Source: Deltaproteobacteria bacterium
GTDB lineage: Bacteria; Desulfobacterota; Syntrophia; Syntrophales; Smithellaceae
Reading direction: 5' to 3'
Assembly (NCBI GenBank): GCA_022710585.1
Contig: JAKLGV010000009.1
Location: forward strand, 39,763-103,762
Length of the DNA: 64,000 nucleotides
The translations under genes were made by a program, and so were the position numbers. The notes under the pieces were generated by a model. It searched no databases, had not been told where the DNA came from, and was given only the letters and a program-made list of their open reading frames with translations. Below are positions 45,581 to 54,720 of the stretch, piece by piece. Every line of letters starts with the position of its first letter. The stretch's first letter is position 1.

Positions 45581-48208
45581 ATGAACGAAGATCATAATTC
45601 AGTAACGTCAAATCAGACCGAAGAATTCTATTCCGGACGTCTTTATGATGAACAGAATATTCTGCAAGACAAGTTGGCCGATATTTTTCTTTCGCGGGTT
45701 TCCATAGCCGATGAATATGTGGACGCCATCAGAAAATATTCCGCTGAAGGCGTCGTGGTTTATGCGCTGAACCAGAAAAGCGAATTCAACAGCATGATTC
45801 TTTATGAGCTGTGCAAGCGCAAGGGGCTTCCGGTTCCCGTGTATTGCCACGGGATGAATATGTCGTTGCTGTATCCCCTGCCGAAGATGCTGCAATTCTT
45901 CTGGTCGGCTTTTCGGCGCCGGCTGGGTAAAGAACAGAAGGTGTGGCAGGGCAAACTGGCTTATATTGAGCAGACCATCCGGGAAAAAAAGAGCATGGTC
46001 ATCCATCTCGGCGAATCGGAGTATATCGAAAGCCGCTCTGCGGAAAGCGCCATCACCACGCTGCTGGATGTCCAGAAAAAAGTTGATTTCCCGATTCTGG
46101 TCGTTCCGGTGCTGGTATCCTACGGACGCCGGCGTGAAAAAGAAGACGAAGATATTTTTAATATTCTTTTCGGACAGACCGAACATACCGGATCATTGCG
46201 CCGTCTGCTCACGTTCGCGCGCTATTCCGGCAATGTTTTTGTCATTCCCGCGGAACCATTGAATCTGGCCGATTATATCAAATCGACTCAAACCGTTTCT
46301 GAGGACATGGCGATTCGTGATCTGCGCGGCGATCTGATCGAGCGCATTGATAATGAGAAATCGGCGATCGTCGGACCGGCGCTCAAATCCAAGGAAGAGC
46401 TGATCGGAATGGTGATGAGCGATGATTCGCTACAAAAATTCATCGACGATTATTCGGAAAATGAAAATAAAGATAAGATCAAAGTGATCAGGGAAGCTCG
46501 CCGCTATCTCCATGAAATTGCCGCTGACTACAGCGATACGATGATTGCCGTCTGGAAAAAAGTGCTGAGCTGGCTGTTCAACGACATTTACGACGGTTTG
46601 TCGATTGATAAAGAGGGCCTGACCAAAATCAGAAATATTTCCAAGAGAATGCCTTTTGTGATTGTGCCCTGCCATCGCAGCCATATTGATTATCTTTTGA
46701 TCCATTACGTTTTTTACACCAACAATATTCAACTCCCTTTCATTGCCGCCGGGAAAAATATGTTCTTCGGTCCTATGGGATATATTTTCCGCAAGTCCGG
46801 CGCTTTTTCTCTGCGGAGAAGCTTTAAGGGCAATAGAGTTTATCCCGAAGTTTTCACCAAGTATCTGGCGACGCTTCTGAAAGAAGGCCTGCCTTTGGAA
46901 TTTTTTATTGAAGGAGGGCGCAGCCGGACGGGCAAAATGGTGATGCCCAAATACGGCATGCTTTCTATGATTCTTCAGGCTTATCAGGAAAAATATTGCG
47001 ATAACATTGCCATCGTCCCAGTCTATATCGGATACGACCGCGTGATTGAGGAAAAATCCTATCTGAAAGAGTTGTCCGGCGGAGCCAAAACGCCGGAAAA
47101 GACGACCGATATCATCAAGACCAGTAAGATATTGACCAAAAGATTTGGACGCGTTTACGTCAATATCGGCGAGCCGATGGTTATGCAGGACTATCTAGCG
47201 GTTCAGAAAAAGCCGATGGAGCAAATGTCTGTGGAAGAGCGACAGAGCCTTTACAGAAAAATCGGCTATGAAATCGTTCTGGAAATCAATAAAGTCGCCG
47301 TTGTGACGCCCTTTTCGCTGGTGGCCGCGGCGATCCTGAGCCATGACCGTAGAGGCATCGCGCAAAATGAGCTGCTGGATATTGTCAATGAATTCTATGA
47401 TTACCTGAGTGTCCGAAACGTGAAATTTGCGGAGACCTTTGCCAACCGGGAGAAAGCAATCATGGATGCTCTGAACATCTTTGTGCAGTTGGGATTCATT
47501 GAAAAAATAGAAGCAGAAGAGGAAGAAAAGGATGTCGAAGATATCCAGGACATTGTTTATTCGTTAAGAGAAGAAAAAAGGCTCAACCTGGAATATTACA
47601 AAAACAATTTTCTCCATTTCTTTATCTCACTGAGTTTTGTGGCCACGGCCATTGTGAAAGGCAATGAAGATGTGATTTCGCTGAGCCGCATCATCACCCA
47701 GTATAAATTTATCAAAAACCTTTTATGGAATGAGTTTATTTTTGACAAGAACAAGAATGATGAAGAAGAAATCAATGAGGTCATGGCCTATTTGCACGAA
47801 AAGAAAATGGTGACCTCGGTGGAGCGGGACGGCGAGGTGTTTATCGAAATCAAGGGCAAGGGCAGCCGAAAGCTCAAACCCTATGCTGATCTGATTCACA
47901 ATTATCTGGAGTCGTTCTGGATCGTGGTGCGCGGCTGTCTGTATCTCAAGAAAGCGCCGCTGAACAACAGAGACTGGCTCAAGAAAATCATGGCGCTGGG
48001 TGAAAGAATGTATAAGAAGGGTGAGGTTTTAAGGCGCGAAGCCCTTTCTCAGCCCAATTATTCCAATGTCATTCTCTGTCTGGAAGATGCCGGATTGATC
48101 ACAGCTACCAAAGATGAAAAAAGCGACAAGAAAGAAACCTTTTACGCGCTGACCGAAAACCGCGCGGAAATGGAAGTCCTACGCCGCCGTCTCTTCAGAC
48201 TCCTGTAA
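45581..48208 (+). CDS. plsB: Glycerol-3-phosphate 1-O-acyltransferase (PlsB-like)
   Basis: 875 aa, in the range of PlsB (about 800). The catalytic HX4D motif is VPCHRSHIDYLLIHY (about residue 365), followed by GAFSLRRSF, the glycerol-phosphate site FIEGGRSRTGKMVMPKYGM and VPVYIGYDRVIE. The N-terminal ~330 residues and helical C-terminus match the PlsB build. It makes lysophosphatidate at the inner membrane, the first step of phospholipid synthesis. The TtcA-like gene follows after 24 bp. Confidence 0.93.
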   Translation: MNEDHNSVTSNQTEEFYSGRLYDEQNILQDKLADIFLSRVSIADEYVDAIRKYSAEGVVVYALNQKSEFNSMILYELCKRKGLPVPVYCHGMNMSLLYPLPKMLQFFWSAFRRRLGKEQKVWQGKLAYIEQTIREKKSMVIHLGESEYIESRSAESAITTLLDVQKKVDFPILVVPVLVSYGRRREKEDEDIFNILFGQTEHTGSLRRLLTFARYSGNVFVIPAEPLNLADYIKSTQTVSEDMAIRDLRGDLIERIDNEKSAIVGPALKSKEELIGMVMSDDSLQKFIDDYSENENKDKIKVIREARRYLHEIAADYSDTMIAVWKKVLSWLFNDIYDGLSIDKEGLTKIRNISKRMPFVIVPCHRSHIDYLLIHYVFYTNNIQLPFIAAGKNMFFGPMGYIFRKSGAFSLRRSFKGNRVYPEVFTKYLATLLKEGLPLEFFIEGGRSRTGKMVMPKYGMLSMILQAYQEKYCDNIAIVPVYIGYDRVIEEKSYLKELSGGAKTPEKTTDIIKTSKILTKRFGRVYVNIGEPMVMQDYLAVQKKPMEQMSVEERQSLYRKIGYEIVLEINKVAVVTPFSLVAAAILSHDRRGIAQNELLDIVNEFYDYLSVRNVKFAETFANREKAIMDALNIFVQLGFIEKIEAEEEEKDVEDIQDIVYSLREEKRLNLEYYKNNFLHFFISLSFVATAIVKGNEDVISLSRIITQYKFIKNLLWNEFIFDKNKNDEEEINEVMAYLHEKKMVTSVERDGEVFIEIKGKGSRKLKPYADLIHNYLESFWIVVRGCLYLKKAPLNNRDWLKKIMALGERMYKKGEVLRREALSQPNYSNVILCLEDAGLITATKDEKSDKKETFYALTENRAEMEVLRRRLFRLL

Positions 48209-48232
48209 TTTCCCGAGTTGAATTTCTTAAAA

Positions 48233-49054
48233 ATGGAAGAAGTACGAAAAGATAAGAAGACCAAACTATTTCTGCATTTGAAAAAATGGCTGGAAAAAGC
48301 GGTGCTGGATTACAGCATGATTGAAGAAGGCGACCGCCTGCTAATCGGAGTTTCCGGCGGAGCTGACAGCCTGGCGCTGCTTGATTTGCTGGATTCCCCG
48401 ATGCTCTTCATTCCGAAATTTTCCTTCATCGTCGTCAATATCGACATGGGGTTTGATCCATCTTATCAGGCCTACGACGAGTTGGAAAAATATTTTCAGG
48501 ACAACAACTATCGTTACGTGATGGAGAAAACCGATATCGGCAATCTGGCGCATTCCGATTTCAATAAAAAGAATCCCTGCTTCTTATGCTCTAAGCTGAG
48601 GCGCAAGAGAATTTTTGAAATTGCCGACGCTGAAGGCTGTAACAAAATCGCCTTTGCCCATCATCGCGACGACATTATTGAAACGCTGCTGATCAATTTA
48701 TTTTACGGCCGGGAAATCAGTACGATGATGCCCAATCAGAGCATCTTCGGCGGCAAACTGCATATCATCCGGCCATTGGTTTATCTTCGTGAAGAGCTGG
48801 TCAAGAAATACAGCCGGGAGCGGCAGTTTCCCGTCCTGAAAAATGACTGTCCGACAAGCCGGACATCAAAAAGAATCTATATCAAGAAGCTCCTGGACGA
48901 ACTGGAGAAAGACAACAAGGAAATCCGCGACAACATCTACAAGGCCATGAGCCACGTCAAACCGGACTATTTACTGACCAGAGATGCGAAAATCAAAAAT
49001 GTCATTCCGAATCCCGATTTATCGGGTGAGGAATCTATAAAGAAAAAAATATAG
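48233..49054 (+). CDS. TtcA-like tRNA 2-thiolation protein (PP-loop ATPase)
   Basis: 273 aa from ATG 48233 (TTG 48218 is an alternative). The PP-loop is GVSGGADSLALLDLL. The CFLC motif and a later cysteine in NDCPTSRTSKR match the three cysteines that hold the Fe-S cluster in TtcA-type enzymes, with AHHRDDIIETLLINLFYGRE between them. It probably adds sulfur to a tRNA cytidine or related base. The last ~17 codons before the stop come from a dispersed CATTCCGA repeat, so the C-terminus has been replaced or extended. Confidence 0.83.
   Translation: MEEVRKDKKTKLFLHLKKWLEKAVLDYSMIEEGDRLLIGVSGGADSLALLDLLDSPMLFIPKFSFIVVNIDMGFDPSYQAYDELEKYFQDNNYRYVMEKTDIGNLAHSDFNKKNPCFLCSKLRRKRIFEIADAEGCNKIAFAHHRDDIIETLLINLFYGREISTMMPNQSIFGGKLHIIRPLVYLREELVKKYSRERQFPVLKNDCPTSRTSKRIYIKKLLDELEKDNKEIRDNIYKAMSHVKPDYLLTRDAKIKNVIPNPDLSGEESIKKKI
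49000..49036. repeat. Dispersed TGTCATTCCGA-type repeat inside a coding end
   Basis: This copy runs from TGTCATTCCGA to GAGGAATCT with an internal hairpin (CCCGAT / ATCGGG). It matches the start of the element at 16656 almost base for base, minus one pair in the stem. It encodes NVIPNPDLSGEES at the end of the TtcA-like protein. Confidence 0.8.
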
Positions 49055-49085
49055 AAATACTTCTTAATTCGTGTAAAAAGAAATC

Positions 49086-49562
49086 ATGGCTAAAGATAAC
49101 ACAGCACAAAAACTGATTGCGTCCAACAAAGTGGCGCGCGTCAATTACGAAATCGGCGATATTTACGAAGCCGGCCTGGTTCTCTCCGGGACGGAAGTCA
49201 AAGCCCTGCGTGCCGGCAAAGCCAACCTCAAAGACAGCTATGCCTTTGTCAAAGACGGGGAAGTCTTTATCAAAGAAATGCACATCAGCCCCTACGATTT
49301 CGGCAACCGCGCCAATCATAATCCGCTGAGAACGCGCAAACTGCTTCTGCATAAAAGAGAAATCAAAAAACTTTACGGCAAGTCCCGCGAAAAAGGTCTG
49401 GCACTGATTCCGCTGAAGCTCTATTTCAAAAACGGCAAGGTGAAGGTGGAAATCGGTGTCGGCAAGGGCAAAAAACTCTATGACCGCCGTCAGGACATCA
49501 AACAGCGTGAAGAGCGCCGTTCGCTATCCCGCGATTTCAAATCGAGACAGCTCAAGGTTTAG
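49086..49562 (+). CDS. smpB: SsrA-binding protein SmpB
   Basis: 158 aa. [43 protein letters not shown] and [13 protein letters not shown] are family landmarks, and the C-terminal [19 protein letters not shown] tail is the part that enters the ribosomal mRNA channel. It binds tmRNA and delivers it to stalled ribosomes. The ssrA gene lies about 600 bp downstream, so both partners of trans-translation are adjacent. Confidence 0.97.
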   Translation: MAKDNTAQKLIASNKVARVNYEIGDIYEAGLVLSGTEVKALRAGKANLKDSYAFVKDGEVFIKEMHISPYDFGNRANHNPLRTRKLLLHKREIKKLYGKSREKGLALIPLKLYFKNGKVKVEIGVGKGKKLYDRRQDIKQREERRSLSRDFKSRQLKV

Positions 49563-49582
49563 GTCGGAAGAGGGGGCAAATT

Positions 49583-50065
49583 ATGCAAGGCAAGAAAGTC
49601 AGCGAAAGCAGAGTCATTATGGCGCAGGTGATGGATCCCGAATGCGCCAATCCCGCGGGCAATGTTCACGGCGGCAATATCATGAAACTCATTGACACCG
49701 TCGGATGGGTTGCGGCCACCCGCCACGCGCGCAGACATACGGTTACCGCTTCCATCGACAGGCTTGATTTTTTGTCGCCGGTTTATGTCGGCGATTTCCT
49801 GACGCTCTATGCGTCCGTCAACTATGTCGGCAAAAGATCCATGGAAGTGGGCGTCCGGGTTGAGTCCGAAGATCCGATTAAGGGCACGAGACGTCATACC
49901 GCATCGGCTTATTTGACTTATGTCGCTCTGGACGATCATCATAAACCGACAGAGCTGCCGACTCTGATATTGGAAACCGATGAAGACAGGCATCGCCATG
50001 CTGAAGCGGAACAGAGAAAACAAATCCGGATGGCTGAAAAAACGAAAGAAAAATCAACTTTATAA
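49583..50065 (+). CDS. Acyl-CoA thioesterase (hot-dog fold, YciA-like)
   Basis: 160 aa. The hot-dog motif reads MDPECANPAGNVHGGNIMKL, then TASIDRLDFLSPVYVGDFL, as in the YciA/BACH group, where the Asp near the start of the fold and the HGG turn shape the active site. It hydrolyses acyl-CoA thioesters in the cytosol; chain-length preference is not readable. It starts 20 bp after smpB, probably by shared transcription. Confidence 0.87.
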   Translation: MQGKKVSESRVIMAQVMDPECANPAGNVHGGNIMKLIDTVGWVAATRHARRHTVTASIDRLDFLSPVYVGDFLTLYASVNYVGKRSMEVGVRVESEDPIKGTRRHTASAYLTYVALDDHHKPTELPTLILETDEDRHRHAEAEQRKQIRMAEKTKEKSTL

Positions 50066-50131
50066 GCGGCATGCGTCAGAGAAACATCCGTTCTGCATCG
50101 AAAATAATTCAAACCGGCATTAATGTTTAAA

Positions 50132-50160
50132 TTGACAAAATAGGTCTAAGTGTCTATATT
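50132..50160 (+). promoter_or_regulatory. Promoter of ssrA
   Basis: A consensus TTGACA (50132-50137), a 17-nt spacer and TATATT (50155-50160) end 17 bp before the mature tmRNA 5' end. This is the strongest promoter match in the window. Confidence 0.8.
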
Positions 50161-50177
50161 ACAAACAAATCAAAGAA

Positions 50178-50532
<355 letters not shown>

Positions 50533-50542
50533 TAAAAAAGAC

Positions 50543-50590
50543 AAACCCGTCTCTCTGGGGTCATTCTCCGGGGTGACGGGTTTTCTTTTT
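50543..50590 (+). terminator. Intrinsic terminator downstream of ssrA
   Basis: AAACCCGTC and GACGGGTTT enclose a GC-rich loop and are followed by TCTTTTT. It begins about 13 bp after the tmRNA CCA end. Confidence 0.8.
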
Positions 50591-50890
50591 CTCCTTGTTT
50601 CTAAAGGGTTTGCGCCCGTTTCACATCTTTCCAAAGCACCTCTCCGCACCATCGATTCTCCCCATCCTCCAGCCTTTCTTTCTCTGTTTGGCCCCTGATT
50701 CTCTGTTTTCTCCGGACCAAGTCCGAAGCTCGTCCGGAAAGCTACATCCTTGATTGATATGGGTTTGCGGCTGGTTGCCGTTTTGGGCGGTTGTCTTAGG
50801 TCATCGCTCGATGCCGCAACCGGACGTTTTTTTCGAAATCGCCCGCTTCGGCCGTGAAAAGAAGCGTGGTCAACTCCGGTTTCCTGCCCC
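50591..50890. other. Non-coding left end of the integrated element
   Basis: No convincing gene. The base composition shifts from the chromosome's to that of the GC-richer element in this stretch. It holds a few small inverted repeats (for example CGGAC / GTCCG near 50715). The left attachment junction should lie between the tmRNA 3' end and here, but without the right end the core cannot be fixed. Confidence 0.4.
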
Positions 50891-50922
50891 CGAAGAAGAA
50901 AAGCCGACGCTGATGGTCGGCT
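50891..50922 (-). terminator. Intrinsic terminator of the integration operon
   Basis: On the minus strand AGCCGAC / GTCGGCT form a 7-bp stem with a 7-nt loop, followed by TTTCTTCTTC. It lies 28 bp after the stop of the ParB-like gene. Confidence 0.6.
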
Positions 50923-50949
50923 CTCTGGGGGTGGTCTCCGGTCCGGTCG

Positions 50950-51372
50950 TCAGTCGGTAACAAAGCCGAACTGGCGGCGCTGCTCGGCCCAGTCCTCGGG
51001 GAAGGTCTGGGTCAGCTTGGCCAGCGAGAGCCCGTTGGGTTCCTCGCCGTTGATCAGGGCTTCCACGATGTCTGGGGCCAGGGTCGTCAGCTTGAGGATG
51101 CGGGCCACATACGAGCCATCGACGTCGAGGGTACGGGCAAGCTCGCTGATGGACTTGATCTGGCCGGATTCGAGGATGTCGGCCCAGGAAAAGGCTCTTG
51201 CCAGCGCCTGGAGGATGGCGGACTGCACCGGCTCCTGCGCCCCGGGGATCTCTCCATCCAGGGCCTGGGGAGCGATCACCGTCTTGCGGCCGCGCATGCG
51301 CCGGATCAGCATCGGGATGTGGATCTGCAGGTTACCGTTGTCAGCCACGGTAATGGTCGGCTTCATTTTCAT
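50950..51372 (-). CDS. Small ParB/KorB-like helix-turn-helix protein
   Basis: 140 aa from ATG 51372, which overlaps the recombinase stop by 4 bp and has a GGAGGG site inside the recombinase gene. Residues ~75-110 (IKSISELARTLDVDGSYVAR) are a ParB/KorB-type helix-turn-helix, preceded by ALARAFSWADILES and followed by ILKLTTLAPDIVEALINGEE, the usual continuation. The rest is untypical for full ParB, which has an additional CTPase N-domain. Small proteins like this often follow serine recombinases in elements; a role as recombination directionality factor or partition protein is inference. Confidence 0.65.
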   Translation of the reverse strand: MKMKPTITVADNGNLQIHIPMLIRRMRGRKTVIAPQALDGEIPGAQEPVQSAILQALARAFSWADILESGQIKSISELARTLDVDGSYVARILKLTTLAPDIVEALINGEEPNGLSLAKLTQTFPEDWAEQRRQFGFVTD

Positions 51373-52955
51373 CGGCTTGCCCTCCGTTCGGTGACTTCGC
51401 ATGCCAGGCCAGCAAGCTCGGCGATGAGTGTCGTCAGTCCGTTGGTGCGCAGCTCCATGTCGATTCCGGTCTCCCGGATCTCCACCTTATCCACCAGGAG
51501 GCGGATGAGCCGGTTCCGCTCTATCGGAAAAAGGTCCTCCCAGAAGCCCTCGACATTCTGGAAGGCCTCCGAGACATCCAGCTCCGTGATGCTGTTCCCC
51601 TGGTAGGCTTTGCATCGCTCGCTCACGTGAGTCAGTTGTTTCGAGAGCTCGACCGCCTGGCGGTTGACGGTCGTCAGCATCTCGGCCTTGCCCGGCTGAT
51701 CGCTGCCGGGTTTCATCAGTTCGAGTGCCTGCTCCCTCGCCTGCGAAAGCTCCATCTCGAGTTGGGCTTTCTGCTTGAACAGCCGCTCCCGCTCCGCCTG
51801 CTCTATGTCCCGGGCCGCGAAGAAGGTTTTGGCCATCAGCGTCGGCGTGCGAAACACCGCGCTCAACTGCTCAATCACGGCCTGCTCGATGTCCCCGGCG
51901 GGAATCCGTTTGAGCGGGCACCGGCTCACGGTCCGCTTGCTGTCCTTCTGGCAGATGTAATAGGTGTAGTGGCGGCCGTTCTTGCGGGCGTAGGTCGGTC
52001 CCATCGCGCATCCGCAGTGGCCGCAGCGGATGACGCCTTTCAGCGGGGCGACCATTTTGGTTCTGGCCATGGAAACCTTGACCGGTTTGTTGTCCTCCAG
52101 AATAGCCTTAACCTTGTCCCAGGTCGCCCGGTCGATGATCCCTTCGTGCTCACCAGGGTAGCTGCGGTCCTTGTGGGCGATCTCGCCGATATAGATCCGG
52201 TTGTTCAGCAGCCGGTAGATGTGGCCTGTATTCCATTCTGAGCCCTCGCGCACCTTGCCTTTCTTGGTGGTCCAGGCCTTGGTGCGGTACCCCTGTTCGT
52301 TCAATTCCTGGCCCAGCTTCTTGGCCGAGCCGATCTGGATGAAGCGGCGGAAGATGTACTGTACCGTCCTGGCTTCATCCGGGTTGACCAGCAGCTTCTT
52401 GTTATCCCGGTCGACGTCGTATCCGAGGATGGGCACGCCACCGCAGTATTTTCCCCGGCGCTTGGCTGCCGCCACCTTGTCCCGGATACGTTCGGCGATG
52501 ACCTCCCGCTCGTACTGGGCGAAGGTAATCAGGATGCCGAGAAACATCCGGCCGGTGGGATCGGTGGTGCTGAAGTGCTGGGTGACCGAGACGAAGCTGA
52601 CGCCCTTCTCATTGAAGAGGTCGATCATCTTCATAAAGTCCAGCAGCGAGCGGGACAGCCGGTCGACCTTGTAGACCACGATCACATCAATCTTCCCGGC
52701 GTCGATGTCCGCCAGCAGGCGGCGCAGCCCCGGGCGCTCCATGTTCCCACCCGAGAAACCACCATCGTCGTAGCGATCCGGCAGAGCCGTCCAGCCACGC
52801 ATCCTCTGGGCTTCGATATAGTGTTCCGCCGACTCCCGTTGGGCATCCAACGAGTTGAACTCCTGTTCGAGCCCTTCCTCGTGACTCTTGCGGGTGTAGA
52901 TGGCACAGCGCAGGGTCTTGTTCTTGCCCGGCGCGACATTGCTGTTATCAAGCAT
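51369..52955 (-). CDS. Large serine recombinase (integrase)
   Basis: 528 aa. The resolvase-type catalytic domain starts with LRCAIYTRKSHEEG, where Ser24 is the nucleophile, and continues with YDDGGFSGGNMERPGL and VVYKVDRLSRSLLDFM. A recombinase domain (GVPILGYDVDRDNKKLLVNP) and a zinc ribbon (RCGHCGCAMG with a second Cys pair, QKDSKRTVSRCP) follow, then a coiled-coil-like region. This is the integrase build of phages and conjugative elements. It is in the operon 80-aa protein, DUF2924 protein, recombinase, ParB-like protein, next to ssrA. Confidence 0.95.
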   Translation of the reverse strand: MLDNSNVAPGKNKTLRCAIYTRKSHEEGLEQEFNSLDAQRESAEHYIEAQRMRGWTALPDRYDDGGFSGGNMERPGLRRLLADIDAGKIDVIVVYKVDRLSRSLLDFMKMIDLFNEKGVSFVSVTQHFSTTDPTGRMFLGILITFAQYEREVIAERIRDKVAAAKRRGKYCGGVPILGYDVDRDNKKLLVNPDEARTVQYIFRRFIQIGSAKKLGQELNEQGYRTKAWTTKKGKVREGSEWNTGHIYRLLNNRIYIGEIAHKDRSYPGEHEGIIDRATWDKVKAILEDNKPVKVSMARTKMVAPLKGVIRCGHCGCAMGPTYARKNGRHYTYYICQKDSKRTVSRCPLKRIPAGDIEQAVIEQLSAVFRTPTLMAKTFFAARDIEQAERERLFKQKAQLEMELSQAREQALELMKPGSDQPGKAEMLTTVNRQAVELSKQLTHVSERCKAYQGNSITELDVSEAFQNVEGFWEDLFPIERNRLIRLLVDKVEIRETGIDMELRTNGLTTLIAELAGLACEVTERRASR

Positions 52956-53472
52956 CCGAACCTCCCTCGGCTTTTCTGCCGTAAACCTTTTTCAGCCCGA
53001 AAAAGACTTTGCCGTTCCAGCGCGTCCCGGTGATCTCCCTGGCCACCGCGCTGAGCGACCGGAAGGTGCGACCTTCGAATTCGTAGCAATCGGCAAGGAC
53101 GATCACCTCATAGCGACGGTCGTTCCAGACCCGCACCAGTCTGGTCCCGGGCAGGATCGCCTCGTTCGATTTCCGCTCTTCTGGGATGCGTCGATTGACA
53201 GTGGCGACCGGGTCCTCCTTGGCGGCCTGCTGGAGATGGACCTTGGCCTGCTCGGACAGCCCGCCGTAGAAAAGCTCCTGGATGCGATAAGCCAGCCGCT
53301 TGATGAGGAATTGCTTTTTGTACTGGGGCGGCTCTTCGCCGTAGAGGTCGAGCCATTTTTCCCGGAGCTGCTCCAGGGACATGGATTGCAGCAGGGCCAT
53401 CTGCCGAAGGACTGAGTTTCGGGTTCGGTCCTGGATCTTGCCGCCGGTGGCGGCGTTCTGTAACTCATTCAT
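52948..53472 (-). CDS. DUF2924-family protein
   Basis: 174 aa from ATG 53472 (MNELQNAATGG). LREKWLDLYGEEPPQYKKQF, KRLAYRIQELFYGGLSEQAK and a C-terminal YEVIVLADCYEFEGRTFRSL segment match DUF2924 proteins, which usually accompany recombinases of this class. The C-terminal region ends in REITGTRWNGKVFFGL, which resembles a small DNA-modification or RAMA-like fold. Function unknown. It overlaps the recombinase start by 8 bp, so the two are coupled. Confidence 0.8.
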   Translation of the reverse strand: MNELQNAATGGKIQDRTRNSVLRQMALLQSMSLEQLREKWLDLYGEEPPQYKKQFLIKRLAYRIQELFYGGLSEQAKVHLQQAAKEDPVATVNRRIPEERKSNEAILPGTRLVRVWNDRRYEVIVLADCYEFEGRTFRSLSAVAREITGTRWNGKVFFGLKKVYGRKAEGGSDA

Positions 53473-53506
53473 TTTCAACTCCTTAATTTGGTTTCTGGAC
53501 GAGTTG

Positions 53507-53749
53507 TCATGAATGAATGCTCTGTTCCGGCAATGAATCAAGTCCTTCTCCGAGCACAGGGGAAGAATCTTCGAAAACCTCTAACTCATTGCCCACACAT
53601 GCGTTTTTTGCCAATCGGCGCAGGATCGCCGTGGCCAGAATGGAGGCGGCTGACTGGAGCCTCGCCTCACCCGACAGGCGGCCGGGTTTGCCGTTTTTGC
53701 CAAGGTCATCCGTCCCTGGCCCATCATTCATTTCCTGTACATCCAACAT
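53507..53749 (-). CDS. Small protein at the head of the recombinase operon
   Basis: 80 aa with no known domain. It has a clean GGAGGT site 6 nt before the ATG and lies 34 bp ahead of the DUF2924 gene. GEARLQSAASILATAILRRLA forms a probable amphipathic helix, and the two flanking parts are polar. The good ribosome site and operon position support it as a real gene. Confidence 0.6.
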   Translation of the reverse strand: MLDVQEMNDGPGTDDLGKNGKPGRLSGEARLQSAASILATAILRRLAKNACVGNELEVFEDSSPVLGEGLDSLPEQSIHS

Positions 53750-53885
53750 CGAACACCTCCGGTTGGACCGGGGGGCTGGATGGCGTGGATGCCAGAAAAC
53801 GGCGGCGGTCGGGATGCGCGTTCGATGGCACCCACAACCGCCTCAGCTCCGCCTCTGGTCGGTTATCTGGTTTCTAACTGTTCGT

Positions 53886-53900
53886 CCGGTTTCAAACCGG
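53886..53900. promoter_or_regulatory. Palindrome in the divergent integration/lexA intergenic region
   Basis: CCGGTTT-C-AAACCGG is an exact 15-bp palindrome between the minus-strand recombinase operon and the plus-strand lexA-like gene. It is a candidate operator for the recombinase operon. The rest of 53750-53960 shows nothing else clear. Confidence 0.4.
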
Positions 53901-53967
53901 CTTTCTTCAGGCATTACCTACCGAGGGGCTCATGGAAGTGTCGGAAATCAGGTGTGAGATTATTTCT

Positions 53968-53996
53968 TGACCTGATGTGCATCAGGTTTATATTAT
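53968..53996 (+). promoter_or_regulatory. Promoter with palindromic operator of the lexA-like operon
   Basis: TTGACC (53968-53973), a 17-nt spacer and TATTAT (53991-53996) make a good promoter. Inside the spacer is the 18-bp palindrome ACCTGATG-TG-CATCAGGT (53970-53987), and a half-site ATCAGGT lies upstream at 53947-53953. A repressor bound here would block the promoter. Confidence 0.7.
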
Positions 53997-54050
53997 TAGG
54001 GTTTGTTGGCGCATTGCGCCTTTTTGTCTTTCAACAGAAATGGAGACTCC

Positions 54051-54674
54051 ATGGGCAAAGCGAAAACGGATGAGATAACGCCGTTGCAGCGAAAAACGCT
54101 CGAAGAGATATGTCGTTTCGTCGATGCCAAGGGTTTTCCTCCAACGGTGAAAGAACTGAGTGAGATCTTTGAGATCAGCCCGGCCAGCGCCCACGACCGA
54201 ATCAATCAACTGGTGCGCAAGGGATACCTGAAGCGAGAGGACGGAAAGTCGCGAGGCATAGCTGTTGCCCGCCGCCCCAGTGAGATGGCTGCCTCTCTGG
54301 TTTCAGTTCCTGTTGTGGGTATGGTGGCCGCTGGCCGCCCCATCCTGGCCGAAGAGAACATCACAGGCCAGGTGCTGGTCGAGTCGGACGTCGTTCGTTC
54401 CGGACAGCACTTCGCACTCCGTGCGGTGGGGGACAGCATGGTCGGTGCCGGTATTAACGATGGCGATTTGATCATTGTGCGGCAGCAGCCCATCGCCGAG
54501 GACGGTGACATCGTTGTGGCGCTGTTCAACGACGAAGCGACTGTTAAGCGGTTGAGAATCAAAGACGAGCTCATCGAATTGGTGCCCGAGAACCCGGAGG
54601 TACGGAAGATCCGAATCAGGCCGGAGGATGACCTTCGCGTGTTGGGCAAGGTCGTTGGGTGGAAACGGAATTGA
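54051..54674 (+). CDS. lexA: LexA-family repressor
   Basis: 207 aa from ATG 54051, with a GGAGA site; the frame extends upstream without similarity. The winged helix (PTVKELSEIFEISPASAHDR, then INQLVRKGYLKRE) is LexA-like. The autoproteolysis parts are complete: cleavage site A94-G95 in VAAGRPILA, nucleophile Ser129 in VGDSMVGAG and general base Lys166 in EATVKRL. DNA damage via RecA should therefore inactivate it. It heads an operon with two unrecognised proteins, and its promoter carries a matching palindrome, so it probably controls itself and those genes. Confidence 0.9.
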   Translation: MGKAKTDEITPLQRKTLEEICRFVDAKGFPPTVKELSEIFEISPASAHDRINQLVRKGYLKREDGKSRGIAVARRPSEMAASLVSVPVVGMVAAGRPILAEENITGQVLVESDVVRSGQHFALRAVGDSMVGAGINDGDLIIVRQQPIAEDGDIVVALFNDEATVKRLRIKDELIELVPENPEVRKIRIRPEDDLRVLGKVVGWKRN

Positions 54675-54720
54675 TCGAGACAGATATGGAAAAGTAACGA
54701 CAAAACGAGAGGAGTAACTA

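Noticed and set aside
50754..50960. 68-codon plus-strand frame after ssrA
   Set aside because: No good ribosome site, it overlaps the terminator and end of the integration operon, and shows no domain. Kept only as non-coding left end.
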